From Gammaproteobacteria bacterium (GTDB taxonomy: Bacteria; Pseudomonadota; Gammaproteobacteria; Steroidobacterales; Steroidobacteraceae), in assembly GCA_028293805.1 (NCBI GenBank), contig JAQGOC010000345.1, forward strand, positions 1 to 34,264: DNA of 34,264 nt. The letters run 5' to 3'. Under the pieces are notes generated by a model. It searched no databases. It was not told the origin of the DNA and saw only the letters and a list, made by a program, of their open reading frames with translations. The translations under genes and the position numbers were made by a program. Positions 8,465-16,799 of the stretch are shown here, piece by piece. How positions within the stretch are numbered: position 1 is the stretch's first letter; each line of letters begins with the position of its first letter.

Positions 8465-10540
8465 TCATTCGGGCGTGGAGACGTTCTTATAACCGTAGGC
8501 CACGCGATAATAATAACGGCGAATGGCTTTGCCGTCGCGCGTCAGCACGCCTGCTTGGAGCGGCTCCAGCCGCTTTACCCGTGCTTCGATTTTCGCTCCC
8601 GTGACGTCCTCGGGACTCCACCCGACGAGGAGCAGCGTCCGCCCCTCCTGCTGCCCGGGCGGGAACCACCGCTCGTACATCAGGCCATTACTGCCGAACA
8701 GATGCTCACTCGAGGTCCCGCTCACCGAGCGCGCGTGATCGGGCGCGTAGAACGCCAGTTCACTCGCGAGCATATAGCGATCCATGCCGACAACCAGCGG
8801 CTCAGTGCCGGTCTTGCGAATTTCGCCCTGGATGGCGGTGAGCTGCGCGCCGAGATCGCGCCACCCTATCGGAATGAGCTCCATTTGTTTGCCGTAGCCG
8901 ATACCTGGAAGGCCGAGCACCAGATAATGGAAGAACGCCCCGTATATGAGGAGCAACGTCACCGACGTCGGTACCCAGGCAGCACGAGCCCAGGCGCGCG
9001 TGCCGTCCATGAGTTGCTCGCCCGACGACACGATGGCGTACGCGAACGCGGGTACAGCGGCAATCCACAGCGCGCCGGTCCAGTCCAGCTTCACATCGTG
9101 ACGCAGGCTGAAAGCCACGAACACGGTGAGCGGAACGAGGACTGCCAACTGCAGGAAGCGCCAGCGGCGAGGCGATTCGGCAGTCCCGCTCGCGCCGGTG
9201 TGGGCGCGACTACCGCCGCGCAGGGCGGTTGCCAGGGTCAGGAAACCCGCGGGGGTCAGCAGCACGAGCGCTGATGCGATCAGCTTGTGTAGCGAGAACT
9301 TAGGCGCTTCCGCCAAGCGGCGCGAAGTCTGGAAAGCGAAGGACGCCCAATCGTGGGTGGCATTCCAGATGATGACCGGTGAAAAGATCGCGAGGGCAAG
9401 CGCGACTGCGGCATAGGGCAGCCAATGCCACAACCAGCGGCGCGCCTGCGAATCCACGACCATGAAAATCAGCATTGCGGGCACAAGCATGCCGATCGTG
9501 TATTTAGAGAGCAGGCCAAGCCCGAGAGAGATGCCAGCCGCCCACCAGGCCGCGGCACGGCCCCCGATGAGCGCGCGCTCGAGATAATAGAGCGACGCCG
9601 CCCAGGCTGCCGTGAGGGGCGCGTCGGGCGTCATGAGAATGCCGGCGAAGAAAAAGAACGGCAGAACCTGCATCAACACCAGCGCCACCAGCGCGCTCGG
9701 CTCATCAAACAGGTTGCGCGTCAGCCGGTACGTAAAGAAGGATGCGACGGCTCCGCAGAACAGCGCGCCGATTCGCACGCCGAATTCCGAGTCGCCGAAC
9801 ACCGCCGTGCCGAGCCGGATCAGCCAGGCCACCATTGGCGGATGATCGAGATATCCAATATCCAGATGGCGCGAATAGTTCCAGTAGTACGTCTCCTCCG
9901 GAAGGAGCTGCACCTGCGCCAGGTAGATCAGCCGCAGCAGAAACGCACAGAGGATCAGCGCCATGGCGATGGCGCGCCACCGCGCGCCGCTGCCCAGTCT
10001 CCATATACCGGACGAAAGCGAAAGCGCGTAGCCCGCCTGCATCACGATCATTGTCACGGCGATCGCAAACACAATGGCTACCAGAGGCGGCCAGCCCCAC
10101 ACCATCGTCAACAGGGCGAGCACCCCGCCGCGCAGGAATAAAGCTATCAGGCTCACCGCGATCAGATGGCCATACAGCCGTGGGTCCCGCGCCCGTCCCG
10201 CAGCCGCGACAACGGCGCGTACATTGAGGACGTAATTCAACAAGGCGGCAATGGCAAAGCTGGCCATATGGGCCGGGCCGATCCGCAGGCCCGCGTTCAG
10301 CGCAGCAGCGAACAGCAGTCCGTCGGCAAGCGGCCAGACCGCGGTGGCAAGATACGAGCGCAGCGGATTAGAGGCGTTTTCGCCGGAACGCCCGTCGAGC
10401 GTGCGCACCAGGGAGAGGCCGGCCGGCCACTTCAACGATTCGGTTTCCGGACGGAGGTCATTCGCAATCTGCAGTGTCGAGCGACGTGGTGAGAGCCAGC
10501 GGACGGGCCCGATGATGAACTGCGTGGCGGCGGAGTTCAA
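8465..10540 (-). CDS. GtrA-like domain fused to a GT39-family membrane glycosyltransferase
   Basis: About 691 residues in two membrane modules. Residues of roughly 60-175 (starting LRSYLATAVWPLADGLLF) form a four-helix GtrA-like domain, a family associated with flipping polyprenyl-phosphate sugars. From about 185 a GT39/ArnT-type module follows: EETYYWNYSRHLDIGYLDHPP (from about 215) holds the catalytic acids and the DHPP signature, followed by around ten helices and a periplasmic C-terminal domain. The combination suggests lipid-linked sugar delivery and transfer onto an envelope acceptor. The start is uncertain: TTG 10540 follows GGCGGGG 14 bases after the antiporter stop, while GTG 10603 would overlap that gene by 50 bases; GTG 10408 is also possible. 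Confidence 0.8.
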   Translation of the reverse strand: MNSAATQFIIGPVRWLSPRRSTLQIANDLRPETESLKWPAGLSLVRTLDGRSGENASNPLRSYLATAVWPLADGLLFAAALNAGLRIGPAHMASFAIAALLNYVLNVRAVVAAAGRARDPRLYGHLIAVSLIALFLRGGVLALLTMVWGWPPLVAIVFAIAVTMIVMQAGYALSLSSGIWRLGSGARWRAIAMALILCAFLLRLIYLAQVQLLPEETYYWNYSRHLDIGYLDHPPMVAWLIRLGTAVFGDSEFGVRIGALFCGAVASFFTYRLTRNLFDEPSALVALVLMQVLPFFFFAGILMTPDAPLTAAWAASLYYLERALIGGRAAAWWAAGISLGLGLLSKYTIGMLVPAMLIFMVVDSQARRWLWHWLPYAAVALALAIFSPVIIWNATHDWASFAFQTSRRLAEAPKFSLHKLIASALVLLTPAGFLTLATALRGGSRAHTGASGTAESPRRWRFLQLAVLVPLTVFVAFSLRHDVKLDWTGALWIAAVPAFAYAIVSSGEQLMDGTRAWARAAWVPTSVTLLLIYGAFFHYLVLGLPGIGYGKQMELIPIGWRDLGAQLTAIQGEIRKTGTEPLVVGMDRYMLASELAFYAPDHARSVSGTSSEHLFGSNGLMYERWFPPGQQEGRTLLLVGWSPEDVTGAKIEARVKRLEPLQAGVLTRDGKAIRRYYYRVAYGYKNVSTPE

Positions 10541-10553
10541 CCTCGCCCCGCCA

Positions 10554-12170
10554 TCAGCCGGCGACGAAATCCTCGTTCCGCACACTTGCCAGGTGCGCCT
10601 CACGCAGATCCAGCTCCCGCTCTATGCGACGGCGCGCCTCGTCTTTGAGCTCGCCGCCCCGATACCTCTCGTTGATGACATCGCGCTCCGCGTCGATCAG
10701 CCGCAGCTCGATGTCGTCCCCCAGAGTCACTTCTCTCTGTCGTTCGTCGTCCTCCTCGCTGCGATTGCGGACCTGCTCGAGCCGCTCACGCAACCGGACC
10801 CGCAGCCGCTCGATGACGTCTTTTGGAATATCGGAGTCGGCCCGCAACGCATCGAGACGCTCGATCGCCGCCTCGATGGCCTGCCGCCGCGTCTGAAATT
10901 CCTCGGCTCGTTCCGCGACGCGCTCACGACGCCCGGCGTTGGCCAGCCCCAGGGCCTGCACGATCCAAGGCAGGGTCAGGCCCTGGCCCACCAACGTCAC
11001 GAGGACCACCACGAAGGTCAGGATCAGCACGAGATCACGGCCGGGAAAGGGCGCGCCGTTGGCGGTCGTGAGCGGAATGGCGAGTGCCGCCGCCAGCGAA
11101 ACGATCCCGCGGACTCCGGTGAACGCCAGCACGAACGGCCACTGCCAGGGCGGCGCCGGATCGCGGCGAGCGACCGAGGGGATCAGCCATCGAGGCAGGT
11201 ACGTAGCGGGAAAGATCCAGACGAAACGGGTGAGAATCACAACGAGGCTGACGACCGCGGCGGAGGTGACCAGCTCGGTCACCGAGTAGCTTTTTATCCC
11301 GGCGATGAGGGTGCGTGCCTGCAGCCCCGTCAGGAGGAACACCAGGCCTTCGATGACGTAGATGAGGAAATCCCAGAAAAAAATACCTTGCAGCCGCGTC
11401 GGGGCACTGATGAGCCGCAGCCCGTTCCAGCTCATGTAAAGCCCCGTGGTCACGGTAGCGAGCACGCCGGAGCCGCCCAGTTGATCGGGCGGCCAGTAGG
11501 CCAGGAAGGGGGTCAGCACTGAAAGCAGGATCTCGATGCGCGGCTCGCCGACCCAGCGCCGCAGGCGCAACATCAGCCAGCCGACAGCGATGCCCCAGAA
11601 AATCTCGCCGGTCAATATGGCGGCGAACGTGCTCGCCGCGTGAGCGAGCGAGAAGACACCGCCCCCGACGGCGGCTACGGCAAATCGATAAAGGATGAGG
11701 GCCGTCGCATCGTTGGCCAGACCCTCGCCCTCGAGAATGACGCCAATGCGTCTGGGGAGTTGCATTCTTCTGACGATCGACAGCGGGGCCACGGCATCCG
11801 GTGGGGAGACGATGGCGCCCAGCACGAAACCCAGCTCCCAGGACAAACCCAGCAGCCAGTGGGCGGCCGCGGCGACCGCGGTCGCGGTGAATACGACGCA
11901 ACCCACGGCGAGCAGCGCAATCGGCCGTAGATTGAACTGGAAGTCGCGCCAGCTCATCGCCACCGAGGACGAGTAGATGATGGGCGGCAGGATGAGAAGC
12001 AACACGACCTCCGGCGCCAGCCGCACCGCCGGCAGCCCCGGGATCAACGCCAGCAGGACTCCCGCCAGCACCAGCAGAATGGCCGGAGGAACCTTCAGGC
12101 GCGCCGCCACGATGGCCACCGCGGCAATGACCGCCAGCAGCGCCACCAGAATCTGGATTGTCGGAATCAT
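10554..12170 (-). CDS. Na+/H+ antiporter, CPA1 (NhaP/NHE) family
   Basis: A 538-residue inner-membrane antiporter exchanging cytoplasmic Na+ (or K+) for protons. About twelve helices occupy residues 5-415. SPPDAVAP corresponds to the CPA1 'SPTDAVA' cation-site segment and EGEGLANDATALI to the 'ESLLND' segment, so the conserved Asp pair is kept. FTGVRGIVSLAAALAIPL is the conserved arginine-containing late helix. The C-terminal 120 residues are a highly charged, mostly helical cytoplasmic tail (QTRRQAIEAAIERLDALR onward), typical of regulated NhaP-type proteins. ATG 12170 is clear. It is the first gene of a minus-strand run with the GtrA-GT39 gene and the orphan binding lipoprotein, and is divergent from the cytochrome c gene. 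Confidence 0.9.
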   Translation of the reverse strand: MIPTIQILVALLAVIAAVAIVAARLKVPPAILLVLAGVLLALIPGLPAVRLAPEVVLLLILPPIIYSSSVAMSWRDFQFNLRPIALLAVGCVVFTATAVAAAAHWLLGLSWELGFVLGAIVSPPDAVAPLSIVRRMQLPRRIGVILEGEGLANDATALILYRFAVAAVGGGVFSLAHAASTFAAILTGEIFWGIAVGWLMLRLRRWVGEPRIEILLSVLTPFLAYWPPDQLGGSGVLATVTTGLYMSWNGLRLISAPTRLQGIFFWDFLIYVIEGLVFLLTGLQARTLIAGIKSYSVTELVTSAAVVSLVVILTRFVWIFPATYLPRWLIPSVARRDPAPPWQWPFVLAFTGVRGIVSLAAALAIPLTTANGAPFPGRDLVLILTFVVVLVTLVGQGLTLPWIVQALGLANAGRRERVAERAEEFQTRRQAIEAAIERLDALRADSDIPKDVIERLRVRLRERLEQVRNRSEEDDERQREVTLGDDIELRLIDAERDVINERYRGGELKDEARRRIERELDLREAHLASVRNEDFVAG

Positions 12171-12228
12171 TCGTATTGGGCTCTTGCGCGGCCGTTCTCA
12201 CGCCATCCCTAGTGAATCACGGTCCCAC

Positions 12229-12250
12229 CGCCGTTGAGTAGCGCCGTTGA
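12229..12250. repeat. direct repeat of CGCCGTTGA, 13-base period, in a divergent promoter region
   Basis: CGCCGTTGA occurs at 12229-12237 and 12242-12250, on the same strand with a 4-base gap, between the antiporter (start 12170) and the cytochrome c gene (start 12429). The same 9-mer forms a perfect inverted repeat at 24063-24087, so a shared DNA-binding protein is possible. The rest of 12171-12428 holds no gene I can support. Confidence 0.35.
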
Positions 12251-12428
12251 ACATTTGAAACCCATGCGGGCTGTCCGACGCGCGAACGTGCGGAACGATA
12301 CGCGCACTGCGCCTGCCCTCGAGCTTGCGGCGACTCGGAACGGGTGGGATAGTTCATGACTCGCCCGCGTGGACGTGGAATGACTGCGCGTGATATCCGG
12401 GCGGACACAGCGGTGAAGGGGAATAATA

Positions 12429-13763
12429 ATGGCGCATCGTGTTGGAATCGTCGTCGGCGTCATCGTCGCGATCGGGCTGTTGGTGCTGGCATGGGCCGCC
12501 ATTCGTCCCGGACCGATGGCCTTTGCCGGCAAGGCCGTGCCCCTGAGTGGCTACAGCGGGCACCCAACGGGTGTTCCGGCGGACTTTCAGGAGACCGACC
12601 CGCTCGCGCACGGCAGATACCTGACCGAAGCGGCCGACTGCCAGGCCTGCCACACCGCCGAGGACGGCAAGCCTTTTGCGGGAGGCCGGCCGTTCGATAC
12701 GCCGTTCGGCACAATGTACTCGCCTAACATCACACCCGATCCGCAGACCGGCATCGGCAGCTGGAGCGATGCGGATTTTCTCAAGGCGGTTCACGAAGGC
12801 ATCGGCAAGGGCGGGCTGCGCCTGTATCCCGCGTTTCCCTACGCGGCTTACACCTATCTCACCGACGACGATGTGCTGGCGATCAAAGGCTATCTGTTCA
12901 GCCTGCCGCCCGAGAAAAACGTGCCACCCTCGAACGCCCTTATGTTTCCCTTCAACCAGCGCTGGCTAATGACGTTCTGGGCCGCCCTGTACGATCCGAA
13001 CACACGCTTCAAGCCCGTCGCGGACCGCCCACCGACATGGAACCGCGGTGCGTACCTGTCGGAGGCGCTCGGCCACTGCGGCGAGTGTCATACGCCGCGC
13101 ACTCCGCTGCAGTCGCTCAACAACCGGCGCAAATATGCCGGCGGCATGGCTGAAGGGTGGCGTGCCTACAATCTCTCCAGCGACAAGGAGTCGGGCATCG
13201 GCACCTGGAGCCAGGATGACATCGTGAACTACCTCAAAACGGGCCATTCGCTGGATCGCGGCTCGGCGTTCGGACCCATGGCCGAGGCCGTGCACCTGAG
13301 CTTGACCAAGCTGACTCCTTCCGACGTGAGTGCGATCGCGGAGTATGTGCGCAGCGTGCCTCCCGTCAAAACGCCCGACTTGCCGGCGCCGAAGAGCGTG
13401 CCTGCCCCTCCCGATCCGGCGCAGGGCGTGGCGCTGAACAAAAACCCGAGGGGCCGGGAATTCTTCGCCGGCGCCTGCTCGGGTTGCCATGGATGGACTG
13501 GCGTGAACTCACTCGTCTCGCATTCGACCTTGACCGGCACCCGTGCCGTCAACGATCCCACCGCGACGAATGTGGCTCTGGCAGTGCTGCGGGGTGCGAG
13601 CTGGCTGCCACCGTCCGGCGACATTGCCATCATGCCGGCGTTCGGCGCCGCGTATTCCGACGCGGATATCGCGGCTGTGTCCAACTACGTCACCGCTCGC
13701 TTCGGCGCCAAGGAATCCGAGATCACCGCGGACAAAGTCCGCAAGCTGCGCGAGACGCGGTAG
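12429..13763 (+). CDS. membrane-anchored three-haem cytochrome c, dehydrogenase electron-acceptor type
   Basis: A 444-residue protein with an N-terminal hydrophobic anchor or signal (residues 5-24) and three covalent haem sites: CQACH (71-75), CGECH (217-221) and CSGCH (350-354). The three-domain layout (MYSPNITPDPQTGIGSWS after haem 1, PPTWNRGAYLSEALGHCGECH around haem 2, MPAFGAAYSDADIAAVSNYV at the end) matches the cytochrome subunits of periplasmic alcohol, gluconate and aldehyde dehydrogenases and of IorAB-like molybdenum hydroxylases. It would pass electrons from a periplasmic dehydrogenase to the quinone pool or an oxidase. ATG 12429 has AAGGGG (12416-12421) with a 7-base spacer. No dehydrogenase is adjacent; the iorAB pair 5.4 kb away is the nearest plausible partner. 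It converges on slyX with a 9-base gap. Confidence 0.9.
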   Translation: MAHRVGIVVGVIVAIGLLVLAWAAIRPGPMAFAGKAVPLSGYSGHPTGVPADFQETDPLAHGRYLTEAADCQACHTAEDGKPFAGGRPFDTPFGTMYSPNITPDPQTGIGSWSDADFLKAVHEGIGKGGLRLYPAFPYAAYTYLTDDDVLAIKGYLFSLPPEKNVPPSNALMFPFNQRWLMTFWAALYDPNTRFKPVADRPPTWNRGAYLSEALGHCGECHTPRTPLQSLNNRRKYAGGMAEGWRAYNLSSDKESGIGTWSQDDIVNYLKTGHSLDRGSAFGPMAEAVHLSLTKLTPSDVSAIAEYVRSVPPVKTPDLPAPKSVPAPPDPAQGVALNKNPRGREFFAGACSGCHGWTGVNSLVSHSTLTGTRAVNDPTATNVALAVLRGASWLPPSGDIAIMPAFGAAYSDADIAAVSNYVTARFGAKESEITADKVRKLRETR

Positions 13764-13772
13764 CTCGGTCAC

Positions 13773-13979
13773 TCAATAGTGAGGCGGACGCTCGTCTTCG
13801 GGCGTCCGCTCCCCGCCTTCGGACCGCATCGCGCCGACGCGCTCCGCAAGCGCCTGAAGCTGGGTCTGCAGCGTCTCGATCTCCTGATGCTGGCGAAACA
13901 CCACATCGCTCAATTCAGTATTCGCGCGCTCCAGGAACGCGATTTTCGTTTCGATCCGCTCGAGCGCCTCAGCATTCAT
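13773..13979 (-). CDS. slyX: SlyX family protein
   Basis: A 68-residue, almost entirely helical coiled-coil protein beginning MNAEALERIETKIAFLERAN and containing the SlyX signature VVFRQHQEIETLQTQLQALAERV, with the typical acidic, proline-containing tail (DERPPHY). SlyX is a small conserved proteobacterial protein of unknown biochemical role, usually near slyD; here a SlyD-like gene is 18 kb away. ATG 13979 is preferred over GTG 13985 because AAAGG lies 8 bases upstream of it. It follows xthA on the same strand by 57 bases. Confidence 0.9.
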   Translation of the reverse strand: MNAEALERIETKIAFLERANTELSDVVFRQHQEIETLQTQLQALAERVGAMRSEGGERTPEDERPPHY

Positions 13980-14036
13980 GTTCACCGCCTTTCTGAGACC
14001 GCCGGCTGATATCCGGCGGCTCTATTTGCACACCGG

Positions 14037-14831
14037 TCAGGCGAGCGTGACGCTGACGGGGCAGTGATCGCTCCCCAGGACATCGGCGTGAATCTGGGCG
14101 GCCTTCACGGCCGCACGCAGTTGGCCTGACACCAGGAAATAGTCGATTCTCCATCCGACATTGCGCGCCCTCGAGTTGGCGAAGTGGCTCCACCAGCTGT
14201 AGTGCCCGTTCCCCTGCGTGAAGAGCCGGAACGTATCGATGAACCCGGCATCGACCATGTTCTGAAAACCCTTGCGCTCCTCGTCGGTGAAGCCCTTTTT
14301 GCCGCGATTGGGCTTCGGGTTCGCCAGGTCGAACTCAGTATGCGCGACATTCAGGTCGCCGCAGAAGATGACCGGCTTCTTCTCCTCCAACAGCTTGCAG
14401 TAGGCCAGGAACGCCGGGTCCCAATGCTCGAAGCGCAGCGCCAGGCGGCTGAGATCGTCCTTGGCATTCGGGGTGTAGACGGTCACCACGTAGAAACTGT
14501 CGAACTCCGCCGTGATGACCCGGCCCTCTTCTGCGCTGTCGCGTTGCAACTCGTCGGCAAACCGGAAGCGTTTGGCGAAGGCTTCGGGGAAGCCGTTGAT
14601 GACGCTCAGCGGCTGCTGCTTCGAGAAAATCGCGGTGCCCGAATAGCCCTTCTTGACGGCGGAATTCCAATACTCGTGATAGCCGGGCAGCTCGATCTCG
14701 ATCTGTCCCCGTTCGGCTTTGGTCTCCTGCAGGCACAGGATGTCGGGCTGGTGGGTGGCCATGAACGGCTGGAACTGCTGCTTCTTCAAGGTGGCGCGAA
14801 TGCCATTGACGTTCCATGAGTAGATTTTCAT
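14037..14831 (-). CDS. xthA: exodeoxyribonuclease III / AP endonuclease
   Basis: A 264-residue enzyme of the exonuclease III family (about 268 in E. coli), which cleaves abasic sites and digests duplex DNA 3' to 5' in base excision repair. All catalytic boxes are present: MKIYSWNVNG at the start, LQETKAE (Glu36 binds metal), VYTPN (119-121 region), GDLNVAH (Asp159, Asn161), RIDYFLVS (Asp230) and GSDHCPV (Asp255-His256). I chose ATG 14831 because the protein family begins exactly there; the frame remains open upstream. The gene is divergent from the lipoprotein gene, with a 9-bp inverted repeat between them, and is followed by slyX. Confidence 0.95.
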   Translation of the reverse strand: MKIYSWNVNGIRATLKKQQFQPFMATHQPDILCLQETKAERGQIEIELPGYHEYWNSAVKKGYSGTAIFSKQQPLSVINGFPEAFAKRFRFADELQRDSAEEGRVITAEFDSFYVVTVYTPNAKDDLSRLALRFEHWDPAFLAYCKLLEEKKPVIFCGDLNVAHTEFDLANPKPNRGKKGFTDEERKGFQNMVDAGFIDTFRLFTQGNGHYSWWSHFANSRARNVGWRIDYFLVSGQLRAAVKAAQIHADVLGSDHCPVSVTLA

Positions 14832-14977
14832 TCCGGGTCTTTCGCATGATGTCCGGTGGCGGATGGGCCGGAAGTCTACCGCACGGCCGTTCCCGAAAGA
14901 GTTCGAGCTTCGCAGGGGCTTGCGACGTTGCGACGTTCCCGGCCATGCCGGACGTGCTGCGCACCCGGCTTTCGTCA

Positions 14978-15003
14978 ACCGAACGTCCCGTAGTACGTTC
15001 GGT
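14978..15003. promoter_or_regulatory. 9-bp inverted repeat, candidate operator between xthA and the lipoprotein gene
   Basis: ACCGAACGT (14978-14986) and ACGTTCGGT (14995-15003) are perfect complements with an 8-base spacer, 147 bases from the xthA start and 41 bases from the lipoprotein start. The size and symmetry resemble TetR-type operators, but no such regulator is encoded in the window. Confidence 0.45.
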
Positions 15004-15043
15004 GCAGTGGTGCGGGCAGTCGGCTCGCCTTGAGGACGCGTCC

Positions 15044-15607
15044 ATGATGAACCAGCTTATTCGCGCCGGCGTCGTTTCCGTTGCTGTCGTTGCGGGGTTG
15101 GCCGCGTGTGCGTCGCTACGCGTGACATCCGACGTAAACGCTGCGCTCGCTGGCTCGGTCCATTGCCATACCTTTGCTTGGGCAGGATCGTTTCGTGCGA
15201 ACAACCCCTTGCGCAGCGGCATCGCCAATCCACTCAATGAGAGCCGCCTGCGCACAGCCATTTCGAGTCATCTCGCGTCCATGGGAGTGCAGCCGGCAAC
15301 GGCCGACGCCGACTGCCTCATTGGGTACGGCATGGGTGCCCACACCGCCATCGAGGGGCCGTTCCCGGGTACCTGGGACTACGGATACGGCTGGGGTTGG
15401 CACGGAGCTTACGGCGGACCATGGGGATGGAATGAGCCCTACGTCTACCACGAGGGAATCATCGCAGTGGACCTCTACGATGGGAAAAGCAAGCAGCCGG
15501 TGTGGCATGCATCGGTCGAGCAAAGCCTTCGCGGGCTGACCGGCCCCGCTGCCGAGCAAAGGATCGAAGCCGCCGTCGCGGCGATCTTTGCGAAGTATCC
15601 GCACTGA
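15044..15607 (+). CDS. DUF4136-like lipoprotein with an aromatic/Gly-rich insert
   Basis: A 187-residue putative outer-membrane lipoprotein. The signal peptide ends in lipobox LAAC (Cys22). The segment RVTSDVNAALAGSVHCHTFAW is the typical start of DUF4136 proteins, and the C-terminal AEQRIEAAVAAIFAKYP is the typical end. Between them lies a stretch with alternating Gly, Trp and Tyr (about residues 107-132), as in several members of the family. Function is unknown. ATG 15044 (or the adjacent ATG 15047) follows GAGG at about 15032. It is divergent from xthA and converges on the PilZ gene with a 22-base gap. Confidence 0.82.
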   Translation: MMNQLIRAGVVSVAVVAGLAACASLRVTSDVNAALAGSVHCHTFAWAGSFRANNPLRSGIANPLNESRLRTAISSHLASMGVQPATADADCLIGYGMGAHTAIEGPFPGTWDYGYGWGWHGAYGGPWGWNEPYVYHEGIIAVDLYDGKSKQPVWHASVEQSLRGLTGPAAEQRIEAAVAAIFAKYPH

Positions 15608-15629
15608 CCAGCCCCGCGGGCCGCCACCC

Positions 15630-16574
15630 TTACGGTTCCTGCATATCGCGCGCGCCCGCCCCCAGAACCTGGCCGAGGCCGTCGTACTCTCTGGCGAGCT
15701 GCTGGTGCACGTAACCATGCAACATCAGGACGTGCCGCTCCGTGAGTGCCTCGAAACACAACCCATAGAAAACAATCCCGGGATGGCGGCTGTCGGTGCC
15801 GCCGTAAACCACGGCAACTTTTGCCTGGAGCTCGATCTCCTCCTGCCTGCCGGGTACCTCGATGCCAGTGCGCAGTTGGACGGTGTCACCCACTCGCAGC
15901 GCCACCTCGTTTGCCACCCCGATGCGAGCGCCGCCCACACTCAGATCGACTATGGTCGCGCCATGGGTCTGCGGCGTCGCGAGCTTCGCCTGCAGGCTGA
16001 CCAGGGCGCGCGGGGCTTGCCGGATATTCCGCTGCTCGATGATCTCGGGTACCAGCATATGCAAATAGGCATACGGCTCGAAGGCGACCTTGAGGATCGC
16101 TCCGCGAAAGCGATATACCGACGTGGCGCTGAACATCCGGCAGTACCAGGTCTGTCCCTTGATGACCGGCGCCAATGACTTGTCGGCACGAGCGGGCGCG
16201 GTCATGATCAGACATCTGCTCTCCTGCGACACACCGATTACCCAGCACTGAAAGCTCTCGCCCGCCTGTTGCGGCGAGATGTTCACGCCGTACCGGGCGC
16301 GCTGCGCGATGTTGGAATAGTCGCGGTTGACTGCCAGAAGAGGATCGGCAGGCGCGGCCTCGGGCGACTCCTCAGCGGCAGAGCGCACATCCTCGTTCGG
16401 ATCATCGGGTTTGTAGTACTCGCCATGCGCCAACAGGCGCTCGAGACTCCGTTCGGACTCCACCACCCGTCCTTGGGCCAGCAGCAGCTTGCGCTGCGTA
16501 TCGTAGATGGAGAACGGCAGTGCCTTCCCGATTGCGATCCAGCGCTTGTCCATCAGTTTCTTGAATGTCGTCAT
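15630..16574 (-). CDS. PilZ-domain c-di-GMP-binding protein (YcgR-like architecture)
   Basis: A 314-residue cytoplasmic protein. The C-terminal PilZ domain has the two c-di-GMP motifs: RQAPR (185-189, RxxxR) and DLSVGG (210-215, DxSxxG). The preceding region (about 95-175, NISPQQAGESFQCWVIG then WYCRMFSATSVYRFRG) resembles the flagellar-brake YcgR N-terminal domain. The first 55 residues form an additional N-terminal region separated by an acidic, Pro/Ala-rich linker. It is expected to respond to c-di-GMP by altering motility or surface behaviour; no flagellar genes are nearby. ATG 16574 is the only reasonable start. Bases 16575-16799 upstream contain no gene that I can support. Confidence 0.85.
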   Translation of the reverse strand: MTTFKKLMDKRWIAIGKALPFSIYDTQRKLLLAQGRVVESERSLERLLAHGEYYKPDDPNEDVRSAAEESPEAAPADPLLAVNRDYSNIAQRARYGVNISPQQAGESFQCWVIGVSQESRCLIMTAPARADKSLAPVIKGQTWYCRMFSATSVYRFRGAILKVAFEPYAYLHMLVPEIIEQRNIRQAPRALVSLQAKLATPQTHGATIVDLSVGGARIGVANEVALRVGDTVQLRTGIEVPGRQEEIELQAKVAVVYGGTDSRHPGIVFYGLCFEALTERHVLMLHGYVHQQLAREYDGLGQVLGAGARDMQEP

Positions 16575-16799
16575 CTACGCCTCGGCCCCTCGATCAGCTG
16601 TCGTGTCACACCCCCTCGGTACAAGCTCAGCCGTATGCCGTTCCATCGGCACGCGGCCTCTATCGGCGTGGCGGCAGAATGCCGCGGCGTAGGGTACCGA
16701 AAAGGTGCGATGCAGCAAAGAGCCGCGACAGGATGCCGCGATTTCCCAATGGCGAACGGGGCAGGTCACCCGCGGCCTGCGTGCGCGGCTCCCGCCGAG

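Noticed and set aside
10251..11522. 423-codon plus-strand open frame antisense to the GtrA-GT39 and antiporter genes
   Set aside because: It crosses the boundary between two real genes and becomes Glu/Gln/Arg/Gly-rich low complexity, typical of antisense to membrane proteins.
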